A stretch of DNA of 64,000 bases from Caulobacteraceae bacterium PMMR1 (GTDB lineage: Bacteria; Pseudomonadota; Alphaproteobacteria; Caulobacterales; Caulobacteraceae). Numbering within the stretch: the stretch's first letter is position 1; each line of letters opens with the position of its first letter. Below the pieces are notes generated by a model that saw only the letters and a program-made list of their open reading frames with translations, had not been told where the DNA came from and did no database searches. Positions 10,367 through 18,573 of the stretch are shown one piece after another. The DNA is taken from the NCBI GenBank assembly GCA_000733915.1, contig JPOM01000001.1, positions 1 through 64,000 on the forward strand, written 5' to 3'. Both the position numbers and the translations under genes were made by a program.

Positions 10367-11155
10367 ATGAGTGCTCTAACGGGTCCCCAAGATATCTCCG
10401 CGTCCTTGACGAGTTGGCGTCTCTGGGCGTTCCTCGGTTGGAAGGACATCCGCGGGCGTTACAGAGGGTCGGTGCTCGGTCCGATATGGATCGCGGGTGG
10501 TCTTCTCGTAGTGACGCTCGGCGCGGGCGTGCTCTTTGCTGACATCCTGAAGAGTAAGGTCGACTTCTTCATTCCCTACCTTTGTCTGGGGCTTACGGTC
10601 TGGACCTTGATAAGCGCCTCGATCGTCGAGGGCTCGACGGCTTTCCTCGGCGCCGGTCTTCTGATCAAGAACAGCACCCTGCCGATCTTCATGCAGGTGC
10701 TTCGCACCATCTGGCGCAACCTGATCGTCTTCGCGCACAATATCCCCGTAGCCGCGGCGGTCTGTATCTACTTCAGGTTGCCCGTGCAGCCGACGTTGTT
10801 GCTGGCTATACCTGGTCTAGCCATCGTGACGTTGAACCTGGTGTGGGTCGTCTATCTGTGCGCCCTTATGGCCGCACGATATCGCGACTTCATCCAGATC
10901 ATCACCTACGTGATCCAGTTCGCCATCTTCGTGACGCCCGTCTTCTGGATCGCCGACGCTCTTTCCGCGAAGGGCAAGACTCTCATCACGATCAATCCGC
11001 TTTACCAGATGATCGAGGTCGTGCGCGGTCCCATCATCGGTCGGGTTCCGCCGCCCCAGGTGTGGGTGACGACGATCCTCATGGCGGTCATAGGGCTGGC
11101 GGTCGCCTACGTCTGCCACATCCGGCTTCGGTCGAAGATCGTTCACTGGCTTTAG
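10367..11155 (+). CDS. wzm: polysaccharide ABC exporter, ABC-2 permease subunit
   Basis: Inner-membrane permease of an O-antigen/capsule ABC-2 exporter. About 262 residues with roughly six hydrophobic segments, beginning after an amphipathic N-terminus (LWAFLGWKDIRGRYRGSVLG, the typical entry segment of Wzm/KpsM/TagG proteins). The ATG at 10367 (MSALTGPQ) is preferred; an in-frame ATG at 10352 adds five residues. The ATPase gene starts 2 bases after its stop, as expected for a two-gene transporter. Its presence says the polymer is finished in the cytoplasm and exported by the ABC route rather than by Wzx/Wzy. Confidence 0.9.
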   Translation: MSALTGPQDISASLTSWRLWAFLGWKDIRGRYRGSVLGPIWIAGGLLVVTLGAGVLFADILKSKVDFFIPYLCLGLTVWTLISASIVEGSTAFLGAGLLIKNSTLPIFMQVLRTIWRNLIVFAHNIPVAAAVCIYFRLPVQPTLLLAIPGLAIVTLNLVWVVYLCALMAARYRDFIQIITYVIQFAIFVTPVFWIADALSAKGKTLITINPLYQMIEVVRGPIIGRVPPPQVWVTTILMAVIGLAVAYVCHIRLRSKIVHWL

Positions 11156-11157
11156 AT

Positions 11158-11904
11158 ATGACCATTCTCGAAGTCACCAATCTGACGCTCGACCTTCCGA
11201 TCCTGAGCTGGGACTCCCGGTCGTTGCGCCGGACCTTTGTCGGCCTGTCGCTCGGCGGCCAGGCCTTCAAGACCCGGAGCAACAAGGTTTCGATCCGGGC
11301 GCTGGACAATATCAGCTTCACGCTCATGGAAGGCGAGCGGGTCGGACTCGTCGGCCACAACGGGTCAGGAAAGAGCAGCCTGCTGCGCGTGCTCGCCGGC
11401 ATCTACACGCCGAGCGCGGGAAGCGTCCGTATGGATGGCCGTCCCACCGCGACTCTCGATCCCGCCACAGGCATGGATCTCGAGGCTCCGGGTATCGAGA
11501 ACATCTTCATCCTCGGCCGCATTCAGGGCCGCACGCGCGAGCAGATCGCGAGCGTGCTGGACTGGATCGGCGAATTCACGGGCCTCGGGCCCTTCCTGGA
11601 CGCGCCGGTCAAGACCTACTCCGCGGGCATGACGGCGCGACTGGCCTTCGCCGTGGCGACAGCCTTCGATCCTGACATCCTGCTCATGGACGAGTGGATC
11701 GCCACAGGTGACGAGGCCTTCATCGGCAAGGCCCAGGACAAGCTCAACGATTTCGTCTCCCGTTCGCGCGCCCTGGTGCTCGCCACGCACAACAAGGAGA
11801 TCATTCGCCGGGTCTGCAACAAGGCGATGCTACTGGACAAGGGCCGCGTAGTGGCGTTCGGCCCGGTTGAAGAGGTGTTCGAGGCGCAAGCGCAGGTGGG
11901 TTAA
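11158..11904 (+). CDS. wzt: polysaccharide ABC exporter, ATPase subunit
   Basis: 248-residue ATP-binding subunit partnering the permease just upstream. Visible motifs: Walker A GHNGSGKSSLL (residues ~64-74), the signature region KTYSAGMTARLAF, Walker B ILLMDEW and the switch histidine VLATHN. The protein ends soon after the nucleotide-binding domain (EEVFEAQAQVG), so it lacks the C-terminal carbohydrate-binding domain found on the Wzt proteins that recognise a capped O-antigen chain. The protein therefore resembles the short KpsT/TagH-like type, and cap recognition, if any, must be done by another protein. Confidence 0.9.
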   Translation: MTILEVTNLTLDLPILSWDSRSLRRTFVGLSLGGQAFKTRSNKVSIRALDNISFTLMEGERVGLVGHNGSGKSSLLRVLAGIYTPSAGSVRMDGRPTATLDPATGMDLEAPGIENIFILGRIQGRTREQIASVLDWIGEFTGLGPFLDAPVKTYSAGMTARLAFAVATAFDPDILLMDEWIATGDEAFIGKAQDKLNDFVSRSRALVLATHNKEIIRRVCNKAMLLDKGRVVAFGPVEEVFEAQAQVG

Positions 11905-11967
11905 CCCGGCCGGGCGTCGGCTGGACCGCGAGCGCCTATTCATTGGCGGAATTTGGAGAGGGAAGTC

Positions 11968-13305
11968 ATGGCTTGGGAAGGCGCTGGTTCGGCCGCCGAG
12001 ATCAGGGAAGAAATCCTGAAGCTCGGCCAACGCTACCTCGATGCGAAGGGCGTCGCGCCGTTCGTTCCTGGGGAGACGTACATCCCGTGCGCGGGCAAGG
12101 TGATCGAGGGCGAGGAGCTGCGCCTTCTGCTCGACGCGTCGCTCGACCTTTGGCTTACCGCGGGCCGGTACGCCGAACAGTTCGAGCGCGAGTTGCCCAA
12201 ACGCTTCGGTCTCGCCGAGTCGCGGCTGACGGTGTCCGGCTCGGCCGCCAACCTCCTGGCGTTCACGGCGCTGACCTCGTGGAAGCTTCGTAACAAGGCG
12301 ATCGCACCGGGTTCCGAGGTGCTGACGGTCGCCGCCGGTTTCCCGACAACGGTCGCGCCGATCGTGCAGAACAACTGCGTGCCGGTCTTCGTCGACGTGG
12401 ATCTGGAGACGTTCAACGTCGATGCGTCGCGGCTCGAAGCGGCGGTGACGGACAAGACCCGGGCCGTGATGATTGCGCATACGCTCGGCAACCCGTTCGA
12501 CCTCGGCGCGGTCACCGAGCTTTGCAAGAAACACAATCTCTACCTGGTCGAGGACTGCTGCGACGCGTTCGGCGCCACCTATGACGGCAAGCCGGTGGGC
12601 TCTTTCGGAGACCTTGCGACCCTCAGCTTCTATCCCGCGCACCACATCACCATGGGCGAAGGCGGCGCGATCATGAGCAATCGGGCGTCGCTGATGAAGC
12701 TGGTGGAGTCCTATCGTGATTGGGGCCGCGATTGCTGGTGCGCCCCGGGCATGGCCGACACCTGCGGAAAGCGGTTCCAGCATAAGCTCGGAGACCTGCC
12801 CTACGGTTACGACCACAAGTTCACCTTCTCCCATCTCGGCTACAACATGAAGGCGACCGACATGCAGGCGGCGGTTGGCATCGCCCAGCTGGACAAGGTC
12901 GACTTCTTCATCCAGCGCCGCCGGGAGAACTTCGCGCGCCTGACCGAGGACTTCATCCGCGAGGGTCTCGATGAATACTTCATCCTGCCCAAGGCGACGC
13001 CGCGCTCCGAACCCAGCTGGTTCGGCTATCTGTTGACCCTCAAGGACGGTCTGAAGTTCACGCGTCGCGACGCGGTGGATTACCTCGACCAGCACAAGGT
13101 CGGAACCCGCCAACTCTTCGCCGGCAATCTGATCCGGCAGCCGGCGTTCAAGGGCGTCAACTATCGTGTGGTCGGCGACTTGACCAACACAGACAAGATT
13201 ATGAACGACAGCTTCTGGATCGGCGTGTGGCCGGGGATCGACGACGAGCGCCGCGCCTACATGGTGCAGACGTTCAAGACGATGATCGCCGAGCTCAACC
13301 GCTGA
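11968..13305 (+). CDS. rfbH: CDP-4-dehydro-6-deoxyglucose 3-dehydrase (E1, RfbH/AscC family)
   Basis: PMP- and [2Fe-2S]-dependent dehydrase that removes the C3 hydroxyl of CDP-6-deoxy-4-ketoglucose, the committing step to 3,6-dideoxyhexoses. About 445 residues from ATG 11968 (GGAGAGGGAA upstream; an in-frame TTG at 11953 is less likely). Where aminotransferase relatives have the PLP lysine, this protein has histidine (FYPAHHITMGEGG, His ~225), the hallmark of E1. The four cluster cysteines fit the known C-X57-C-X1-C-X7-C pattern exactly: Cys198, Cys256, Cys258, Cys266. An E3-type ferredoxin reductase partner is not encoded in the window. Confidence 0.93.
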   Translation: MAWEGAGSAAEIREEILKLGQRYLDAKGVAPFVPGETYIPCAGKVIEGEELRLLLDASLDLWLTAGRYAEQFERELPKRFGLAESRLTVSGSAANLLAFTALTSWKLRNKAIAPGSEVLTVAAGFPTTVAPIVQNNCVPVFVDVDLETFNVDASRLEAAVTDKTRAVMIAHTLGNPFDLGAVTELCKKHNLYLVEDCCDAFGATYDGKPVGSFGDLATLSFYPAHHITMGEGGAIMSNRASLMKLVESYRDWGRDCWCAPGMADTCGKRFQHKLGDLPYGYDHKFTFSHLGYNMKATDMQAAVGIAQLDKVDFFIQRRRENFARLTEDFIREGLDEYFILPKATPRSEPSWFGYLLTLKDGLKFTRRDAVDYLDQHKVGTRQLFAGNLIRQPAFKGVNYRVVGDLTNTDKIMNDSFWIGVWPGIDDERRAYMVQTFKTMIAELNR

Positions 13306-13325
13306 GCCGACAGGGAACAGGTAAC

Positions 13326-14369
13326 ATGCGACTGCTCATCACCGGTAATACCGGCTTCATCGGCCCGATCATGACGCGCCTGGCGAAAAGCCAGGGCCAC
13401 GAGGTGGTCGGCCTCGATGTCGGCTATTTCAGCGACTGCATTCCCGAGGGGATGTCCGATATCCCGCCGGATCGTCAGATCTGGCGCGACATCCGCGACG
13501 TGACGGCGGGCGATCTCGACGGCATCGACGCCATCATCCATCTCGCGGGCCTGTCCAATGACCCGATGGGAGCCCTCAACGCCCAGCTTACCTACGACAT
13601 CAACCTGGACTCGACCGTGCGTCTGGGCGAGCTGGCGAAGTCTGCAGGTATACAGCGCTTCGTCTTCGCCTCTTCGTGCTCGATCTATGGCGCCGCAGGC
13701 GACTCCGACGCCGCGCTCGACGAGACCGCGCCGTTCAACCCCGTGTCAGCGTACGCGGTGTCCAAGGTTCGGTCGGAGGAGGGGCTTTCCGCCCTGGCCG
13801 ACGAGCGATTCTCCCCCGTCTTCATGCGGAACGCCACGGCATACGGCGTCAGCCCCCGTACGCGCTTCGACCTCGTGGTAAACAACCTCGCTGGCTGGGC
13901 CTACACGACCGGCAACATCCGCGTGATGTCGGACGGCACGCCCTGGCGGCCGCTCGTTCACATCGAAGACATCAGCGCCGCCGCGCTCGCCGCCGCCGCC
14001 GCCCCGCGCGAACTTGTGCATAACCAAGCCTTCAACATTGGCCGCAACGATGCGAACTACCAAGTTCGCGACATCGCCGAGGCCGTCCACGCCGCCTTCC
14101 CGTCCGCAACACTGGAGATCACCGGTGAGACCGGAGGCGACACGCGGTCCTACAAGGTCAACTTCAGCAAGGCGCTGGAGACCCTCCCTGGCTTTGAGCC
14201 GAAGTGGACGCTGGAAAAGGGTGTCGACGAAATCGCCCGCTTCCTGCGCGAAAATGGCCTCCGCGACCGCAACTTCGACGATCGTCTGTTCATCCGTCTG
14301 AAGCAGCTTCAGCATGGCATAGATACCGGCCGCCTCGATGGCGATCTTCGCGTGGTGCGCGCGGCCTGA
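13326..14369 (+). CDS. NAD-dependent sugar epimerase/dehydratase (extended SDR)
   Basis: 347 residues. Rossmann motif LLITGNTGFIGPIMTRL at the N-terminus, catalytic Tyr/Lys in SAYAVSKVRSEE (residues ~140-151), and a C-terminal substrate domain (GRNDANYQVRDIAEAVHAA). It follows rfbH by 20 bases. By position it is a candidate for the 4-keto reductase or epimerase that finishes the CDP-dideoxysugar, the role RfbJ/AscF/Tyv/YerF play in related loci. The exact stereochemistry cannot be read from sequence. It is intact, unlike the related gene at 1786. Confidence 0.82.
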   Translation: MRLLITGNTGFIGPIMTRLAKSQGHEVVGLDVGYFSDCIPEGMSDIPPDRQIWRDIRDVTAGDLDGIDAIIHLAGLSNDPMGALNAQLTYDINLDSTVRLGELAKSAGIQRFVFASSCSIYGAAGDSDAALDETAPFNPVSAYAVSKVRSEEGLSALADERFSPVFMRNATAYGVSPRTRFDLVVNNLAGWAYTTGNIRVMSDGTPWRPLVHIEDISAAALAAAAAPRELVHNQAFNIGRNDANYQVRDIAEAVHAAFPSATLEITGETGGDTRSYKVNFSKALETLPGFEPKWTLEKGVDEIARFLRENGLRDRNFDDRLFIRLKQLQHGIDTGRLDGDLRVVRAA

Positions 14370-14392
14370 TTATCGGAGGCGCGGGCGCTGAG

Positions 14393-15486
14393 GTGACGGA
14401 TGCGATCACCGGGGAGCGGCTACTCGGCCGCTCCAAGCGCCGCCCGTACTACATCCGCGCCCCCGCTACGATCGGCGCTCGGCTGGGAGCCTCACGCTTT
14501 ACAGTCTGTGCCACGCGTTGAACCGGCTAGGTGAAGACGCCTTTATGGTTCTGACGACTCCGGGTTACGCTGGCTCCGGTCCAAGCCATCTGAATGCGCC
14601 CTTTCTCACCCGTGAGGTCGCCGACCTGCACTTCGAGCAGGGGCGTGTTCCGATCATCGTTTCGCCGGAGGCCATCGCTTTCGGAGACGATTCAGGTCTC
14701 CGCGTCCTCTACGCGCTCAACTATCCCGGGTTTGCCGGCGGCGCCCGCGCCGTTCCGGCCAGCGCGGACGTGGTGGTCGCCTACGCCGCCAATATCGCCA
14801 AGGCGCTTGAGCGCTGCGACGGCGTGCTCTTTCTTCCAGTGTCTGAGCCGGATTACTGGACGCCCGCGCCTGTCGAAGCGCCGCGGAACGGCGACTGCGC
14901 CTACCTCGGCAAGCGCCTGTCGCTGCACAAGACAGGCCTCCCGGACGGGCTCGAAGTGGAGCGGGTCATTACGCGCGAAACCGCTCGGCCGGAGGTGTTG
15001 CGTATCCTGAGGGTCAGCCGGGTGCTCCACGTGTTCGAGAACACGGCGCTGGCGGCGGAGGCCCTGCTGTGCGGATGCCCGGTGGCCTGCCACTTCAACG
15101 AAACCTTCCCCAACCTCATCGCCGAGCAGGAACTCGGCCTTGACGGGGTGGTGCTAGACCCTACGGACCTCAACAGCGTTACGCAGGCCGAGGCGACGGT
15201 GGGTCGCTTTCGCGCGCGCTACCTTTCCTCCATCGCGACTGTCCCCGACCAGGTGCGCAACTTCATCGCGATGACGCAAGGGGCCGTTCCACGCTACAAG
15301 CCGAGCGCCCCATTCAAGGTGCCGGAGCTACCGGGAGAGGCCGCGATCAATCGCTGGTCCCAATGGATCCTCAAGCTGAACGCCGGCTGGCATGAACAGG
15401 GGCCGGCGCAGATGATGACCTTGGCGCTTCGCAGAAGACTGCGCCGCGGCGTCAGCACGGACAAGGATCGAGGCAGGCATGGATAG
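14393..15486 (+). CDS. putative glycosyltransferase of the polysaccharide locus (one frameshift)
   Basis: Two frames join if one C is restored in the run near 14462. A GTG start at 14393 gives TDAITGERLLGRSKRRPYY, and the sequence then continues in the next frame as RYDRRSAGSLTLYSLCHALNRLGEDAF. The rest is open to 15486, about 364 residues. The N-terminal pattern (dispersed R-x-S-x-G-x-x-x-L then a chain of hydrophobics) and the later VLHVFENTALAAEALLCGCPVACH segment resemble the donor-binding half of GT-B glycosyltransferases. No precise family is claimed. The last codons overlap the start of the broken oxidoreductase gene. Confidence 0.55.
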
Positions 15487-15517
15487 CGTCGATTGCATCG
15501 TTATAGGCGCTGGCGTC
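15479..15517 (+). pseudogene. FAD-dependent oxidoreductase, first ~13 codons only
   Basis: ATG 15479 overlaps the end of the glycosyltransferase gene and starts MDSVDCIVIGAGVVG, a clear N-terminal dinucleotide-binding motif of L-2-hydroxyglutarate-oxidase/DadA-type flavoproteins. After GVVG the sequence departs abruptly into a tRNA-3'-end-like stretch and unrelated mobile DNA. The polysaccharide operon was therefore interrupted here, and the rest of this gene is absent from the window. Confidence 0.75.
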
Positions 15518-15540
15518 GTGGGGCGGGTGGGATTCGAACT
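15518..15540 (-). other. tRNA 3'-end-like sequence, probable integration (att) scar
   Basis: On the minus strand this reads TTCGAATCCCACCCGCCCCA, i.e. the T-loop, the 3' T-stem strand and the acceptor strand of a tRNA. The matching 5' T-stem strand and the rest of a tRNA are missing, so it is a fragment. Integrases of genomic islands commonly recombine in tRNA 3' ends, and here the fragment sits exactly where a chromosomal gene is cut and mobile DNA begins. The bases from 15541 to about 15706 hold no gene I can support. Confidence 0.5.
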
Positions 15541-15717
15541 TCTGCTGCTCAGCTCGGCACGGCTCACACCGAGCGGACCGCCCTGAAAGCCGACTTTACG
15601 GTCAGACCGTCGCATTCGGCACAACGTTTCTCTTTCCACTTCGCCGGCCAGCGGCACCTTTATTCGGGCCGCGCGAGCGCGCCTCCTGACCGTGACGAAC
15701 AGGCGTAGGAGGTGAAG

Positions 15718-15948
15718 GTGAGTGATCGAAAGTTCCTGACGGCAGACGAGGTCGCCGAGCGGTATCACGGAGAGGTCAGTGTTGGCACACTGCGCAACTG
15801 GCGCTCGGCCCGAGTCGGGCCAGGATTCGTCAAGATCGGCAAGGCTATCTTGTACCCTCTCGATCAGCTCGAGGCATGCGATAACAAGAACCTCGTTGCC
15901 TGTCGTGCCTCACGAGGCGTATCGATGAGAGATGATGACGGCCGATGA
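15718..15948 (+). CDS. AlpA/excisionase-like helix-turn-helix protein of an integrated element
   Basis: 76 residues. FLTADEVAERYHGEVSVGTLRNWRSARVGP is a MerR/AlpA-type winged-helix DNA-binding segment, followed by FVKIGKAILYPLDQLEA, the usual second half of excisionase-family HTH proteins. AGGAGG at 15707-15712 places the start at GTG 15718 rather than GTG 15712. Proteins like this control excision or conjugation genes in integrative elements, which fits the neighbouring att-like fragment and relaxase remnant. Confidence 0.65.
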   Translation: MSDRKFLTADEVAERYHGEVSVGTLRNWRSARVGPGFVKIGKAILYPLDQLEACDNKNLVACRASRGVSMRDDDGR

Positions 15949-16297
15949 TGATCACGGATACGCACGGCAAACCGATCCCAATGACCGCACCTCTACCAAG
16001 CCATTCGTGCGACAAAGCCAAGCAACATCAAAATGTTAGCTGGTCATGCGGGTTGACGCACAACCACCCGAGCGAAGGCTCAGATCAACCCAGGACTCTC
16101 GTTATGGCTGGATGAGAAACGGGGGCCACGTCGGAAGCATCGTCGCTGGGGCCGACCATCTCGACCTGACTTTCGTTCCGGTTCAGCCTTATGCCGGGTT
16201 CGGCTCACACGCGAGCTTCGCTTCCAAGCCTTAGCAGCCTTTCGCTTTCGGTAGCACAGCAGCCTCAATTGAATTTGGACTGATTCAAAGGCTCTTC
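15949..16297. other. non-coding stretch between the HTH gene and the IS66 left end
   Basis: About 350 bases with only short frames on both strands. A + frame near 16085-16230 reads coding-like residues but has no start or recognised match. I see no RNA gene or clear promoter. Confidence 0.4.
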
Positions 16298-16355
16298 GTA
16301 AGCGCTGTGCCCGCCCCACCTAGCGCCGGGGCCGTGGCGGCCTGAGTCTGAGCCG

Positions 16356-16814
16356 ATGATCCGCGGCCGGGCTTGGTGCGAGCACAATTATGACGATGTC
16401 ACACCTACCGGCGAGGTGCGCCGGATCGAGGTGTTCACCGGGGCTGGCCCGCGGCGGCGTTGGTCGCCGGAGGAGAAGGCCCGGATCGTCGCCGAGAGCT
16501 ACGCCGGGGTGGGCACGGTCTGCGACGTGGCCCGGCGGCATGGGCTCGCACCGACGCAGCTCTTCACGTGGCGGCGGGACGCCAAGCTGCCGAGGGAAGC
16601 GCGTTCGGCTCCGAGGTTCGCTCCGGTCGTGATCGAGGCGCCGGCGCTGCCCGTGGTGGCGGTCCCGCGGGTCGAACTGAAGGCGAAGAAGACCCGGGGC
16701 TCGCGCTAGGGCGGGATCGAGCTGGAGATCGACGGCGTGGTCATGCGGGTGAGCCGCGGCGCCGAAGCGAAGACGGTCGCGGCAGTGATCAAGGCGCTGA
16801 AGGCCGAGCGGTGA
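16356..16814 (+). pseudogene. tnpA: IS66 accessory protein TnpA, nonsense codon
   Basis: HTH protein of the IS66 first gene: WSPEEKARIVAESYAGVGTV and VARRHGLAPTQLFTWRRDAK form the DNA-binding domain. After RGSR an in-frame TAG at 16707-16709 interrupts the reading. The same frame then continues with GGIELEIDGVVMRVSRGAEA, the normal C-terminal part, to a TGA at 16812. This is a substitution-type lesion, unlike the single-base deletions elsewhere in the window. Confidence 0.8.
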
Positions 16815-17167
16815 TCGCCCCACCCTCGGGCGTGCGGGTGCTGGTGGCGACCAAGCCGATCGACTTCCGCAAGGGCGCGAACGGGCTGGCGGCGCTGATC
16901 AAGGACGAGATGCGCGCCGACCCGTTCTCGGGCGCGATCTACGTCTTCCGCGCCAAGCGGGCGGACCGGATCAAGCTCCTGTACTGGGACGGCACGGGGG
17001 TGGTGCTGGTGGCCAAGACGCTGGAGCAAGGGGGCTTCCGCTGGCCCAGGGTGCAGGACGGGGCCATGCGGCTGACCGCCTCTCAGCTCGGCGCGCTTCT
17101 CGACGGGCTGGACTGGGCCCGGGTCTACAGCCGGCGTCGGACGCGGATCCCGGTGGAGGCCCACTGA
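16811..17167 (+). CDS. tnpB: IS66 Orf2 protein TnpB
   Basis: 118 residues from a GTG that overlaps the tnpA stop (GTGA), the standard IS66 arrangement. PIDFRKGANGLAALI, DPFSGAIYVFRAKRADRIK and LLYWDGTGVVLVAKTLEQG are the IS66 Orf2 landmarks. It appears complete. It assists transposition with TnpA and TnpC; it is not the RNA-guided TnpB of IS605. Confidence 0.92.
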   Translation: MIAPPSGVRVLVATKPIDFRKGANGLAALIKDEMRADPFSGAIYVFRAKRADRIKLLYWDGTGVVLVAKTLEQGGFRWPRVQDGAMRLTASQLGALLDGLDWARVYSRRRTRIPVEAH

Positions 17168-17238
17168 GGCTGCGACCGGGGGACTCAGGGTGCACGCAGG
17201 GGCGCCTCAAGGCCCTGCGAACATGGTCTAATCCGGTC

Positions 17239-17990
17239 GTGGCGGCCCTGGCTGAAGCGCTTCCAGACGACGTGGCCTCGCTGAAGGCAATGCTCCTGGC
17301 CGAGCGCGCCCGCGCGGACCGCCTGACCCAGATCATCAAGGAGCTGCAGCGACATCGCTTCGGCCGCCGCGCCGAGACCCTGCCCATCGACCAGCTGGAG
17401 CTGGGTCTGGAAGACGTCCAGCAGGTGGAGGCGGCGGAGGCCGCTCAGGTCGAGAAGACCGATCCCGAACGCCGTGCCGCGACGACTGCCCGGCGCCGGA
17501 CCAACCGGGGCTCACTGCCGGCGCACCTTCCCCGCTTCGAGGTGATGGTCGACATCGAGAGCAAGGCTTGCCCTTGCTGCGCGGGCGACCTGCACCGCAT
17601 CGGCAAGGATGTCTCCGAGCGGTTGGACATCATCCCCGCCCTGGTCCGGGTGCTGGTCACGCGCCGGCCCAAGTACGCCTGCCGCGCGTGCGAGGAGGGC
17701 GTGGTGCAGGCGCCCGCGCCGGCCCGGCTGATCGAGGGCGGGCTCCCGACGGAGGCGACCATCGCCCACGTGATCGTCGGCAAGTACGCCGACCACCTCC
17801 CGCTCTATCGGCAGGCGCAGATCTACGCCCGGCAAGGGATCGAGCTGGACCGCTCCACCCTGGCCGACTGGACCGGGCGCGCCGCCTGGCTGCTGCAGCC
17901 GGTGCACGCCAGGCTGCTGGAGCGGCTGAAGGCCTCAGAGAAGCTCTTCGCCGACGAGACGACCGCGCCTGTGCTCGATCCCGGGCGCGG
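17239..17990 (+). pseudogene. tnpC: IS66 transposase TnpC, C-terminal half missing
   Basis: The N-terminal coiled coil, the zinc-finger-like CPCCAGDLHRIGKDVSERLD and the AHVIVGKYADHLPLYRQAQI region are all normal for IS66 TnpC. The gene is cut just after KLFADETTAPVLDPGRG, which holds the first catalytic aspartate, so the rest of the DDE domain is lost. The frame runs on into unrelated DNA to 18075. Confidence 0.9.
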
Positions 17991-18259
17991 GTCCGCACGC
18001 CGTTCGCATCCCGGCTCCAGGCGTTCTGTCCCTTCAAGACGACGGCAACCGCAGCACCCCGGCCGCGCGCATTGAACCGCCCGCTTCCCTTCCCGGCCGA
18101 GCCCAGCCGATTGGGGTCGCCGCCGGCGCGTCGGATAGCCTGATGCACCTCCGCCAGGAAGGTCTTCGGACGTGGCCGGACCGCCCGCACGGACCGGACG
18201 CAGGAGCGGTTGCGGACCCGGCCGGGACGGATGCGGAAACGGTCTTCGTCGGTCGCCAT
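17981..18259 (-). pseudogene. DUF3363-type relaxase, first ~93 codons
   Basis: Begins MATDEDRFRIRPGRVRNR and continues FLAEVHQAIRRAGGDPNRL, GKGSGRFNARGRGAAVAVVL and WSRDANGVRTRAR. I recognise this as the N-terminus of the relaxase/mobilisation nuclease (DUF3363) family of integrative conjugative elements. That family nicks oriT and leads the strand in transfer. The remaining several hundred codons are replaced by the truncated IS66. Recognition is from memory of the family, so a database search should confirm it. Confidence 0.65.
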
Positions 18260-18573
18260 GACGTGACGATTGGAAGATCAAACCGCCGATACAAGGTCCA
18301 AATTGAGGGCGTAGTGCCCTGGCGTAGAAATACTTGCGCCAGCGTAGAAACGGCGGGATCGCGCTTGACGCACATTGCGCCTGCCACCCAAAATAGCATT
18401 GAAAACACTGGGAAAATCAGCTTCTCCGGCGCCCGCGCACCTCGCCGGATCGGCGAGGCAGCACCAGAAAACAATGTGCAGACAAACACTTAGGAACGAA
18501 GTTCCGGCAGCGAGGCAACTCGCTTTATCTTGCCCTCTTAATCGGGGTCTCTTTTCCGGTGCCACGCTCGACT
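18260..18573. other. non-coding stretch with a repeat/hairpin motif
   Basis: No supported gene. GCGTAGAAA occurs twice with a 20-base period (18322-18330 and 18342-18350). Between and around them CTGGCG (18319-18324) pairs with CGCCAG (18337-18342). This could be the remnant of an IS terminus or an element control region. Base composition is visibly lower in GC than the flanks. Confidence 0.35.

Larger units (their letters stand above)
16298..17990 (+). mobile_element. IS66-family insertion sequence, right part missing
   Basis: The left end begins GTAAGCG at 16298, the usual start of IS66 terminal repeats. It carries the family's three genes in order: tnpA, tnpB, tnpC. The element stops inside tnpC at about 17981-17992, where it meets a relaxase gene fragment on the opposite strand. 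The two sequences share the bases CCCGGGCGCGGG at the join, suggesting a deletion through microhomology. The right terminal repeat is absent, and tnpA has a stop codon, so it cannot transpose by itself. Confidence 0.85.

Noticed and set aside
10582-11155. in-frame extension upstream of the wzt start
   Set aside because: It overlaps the permease gene out of frame; wzt begins at ATG 11158 with typical Wzt residues.
11830-13113. 427-residue minus-strand frame opposite rfbH
   Set aside because: Shadow of RfbH, whose catalytic His and four cluster cysteines are in the + frame.
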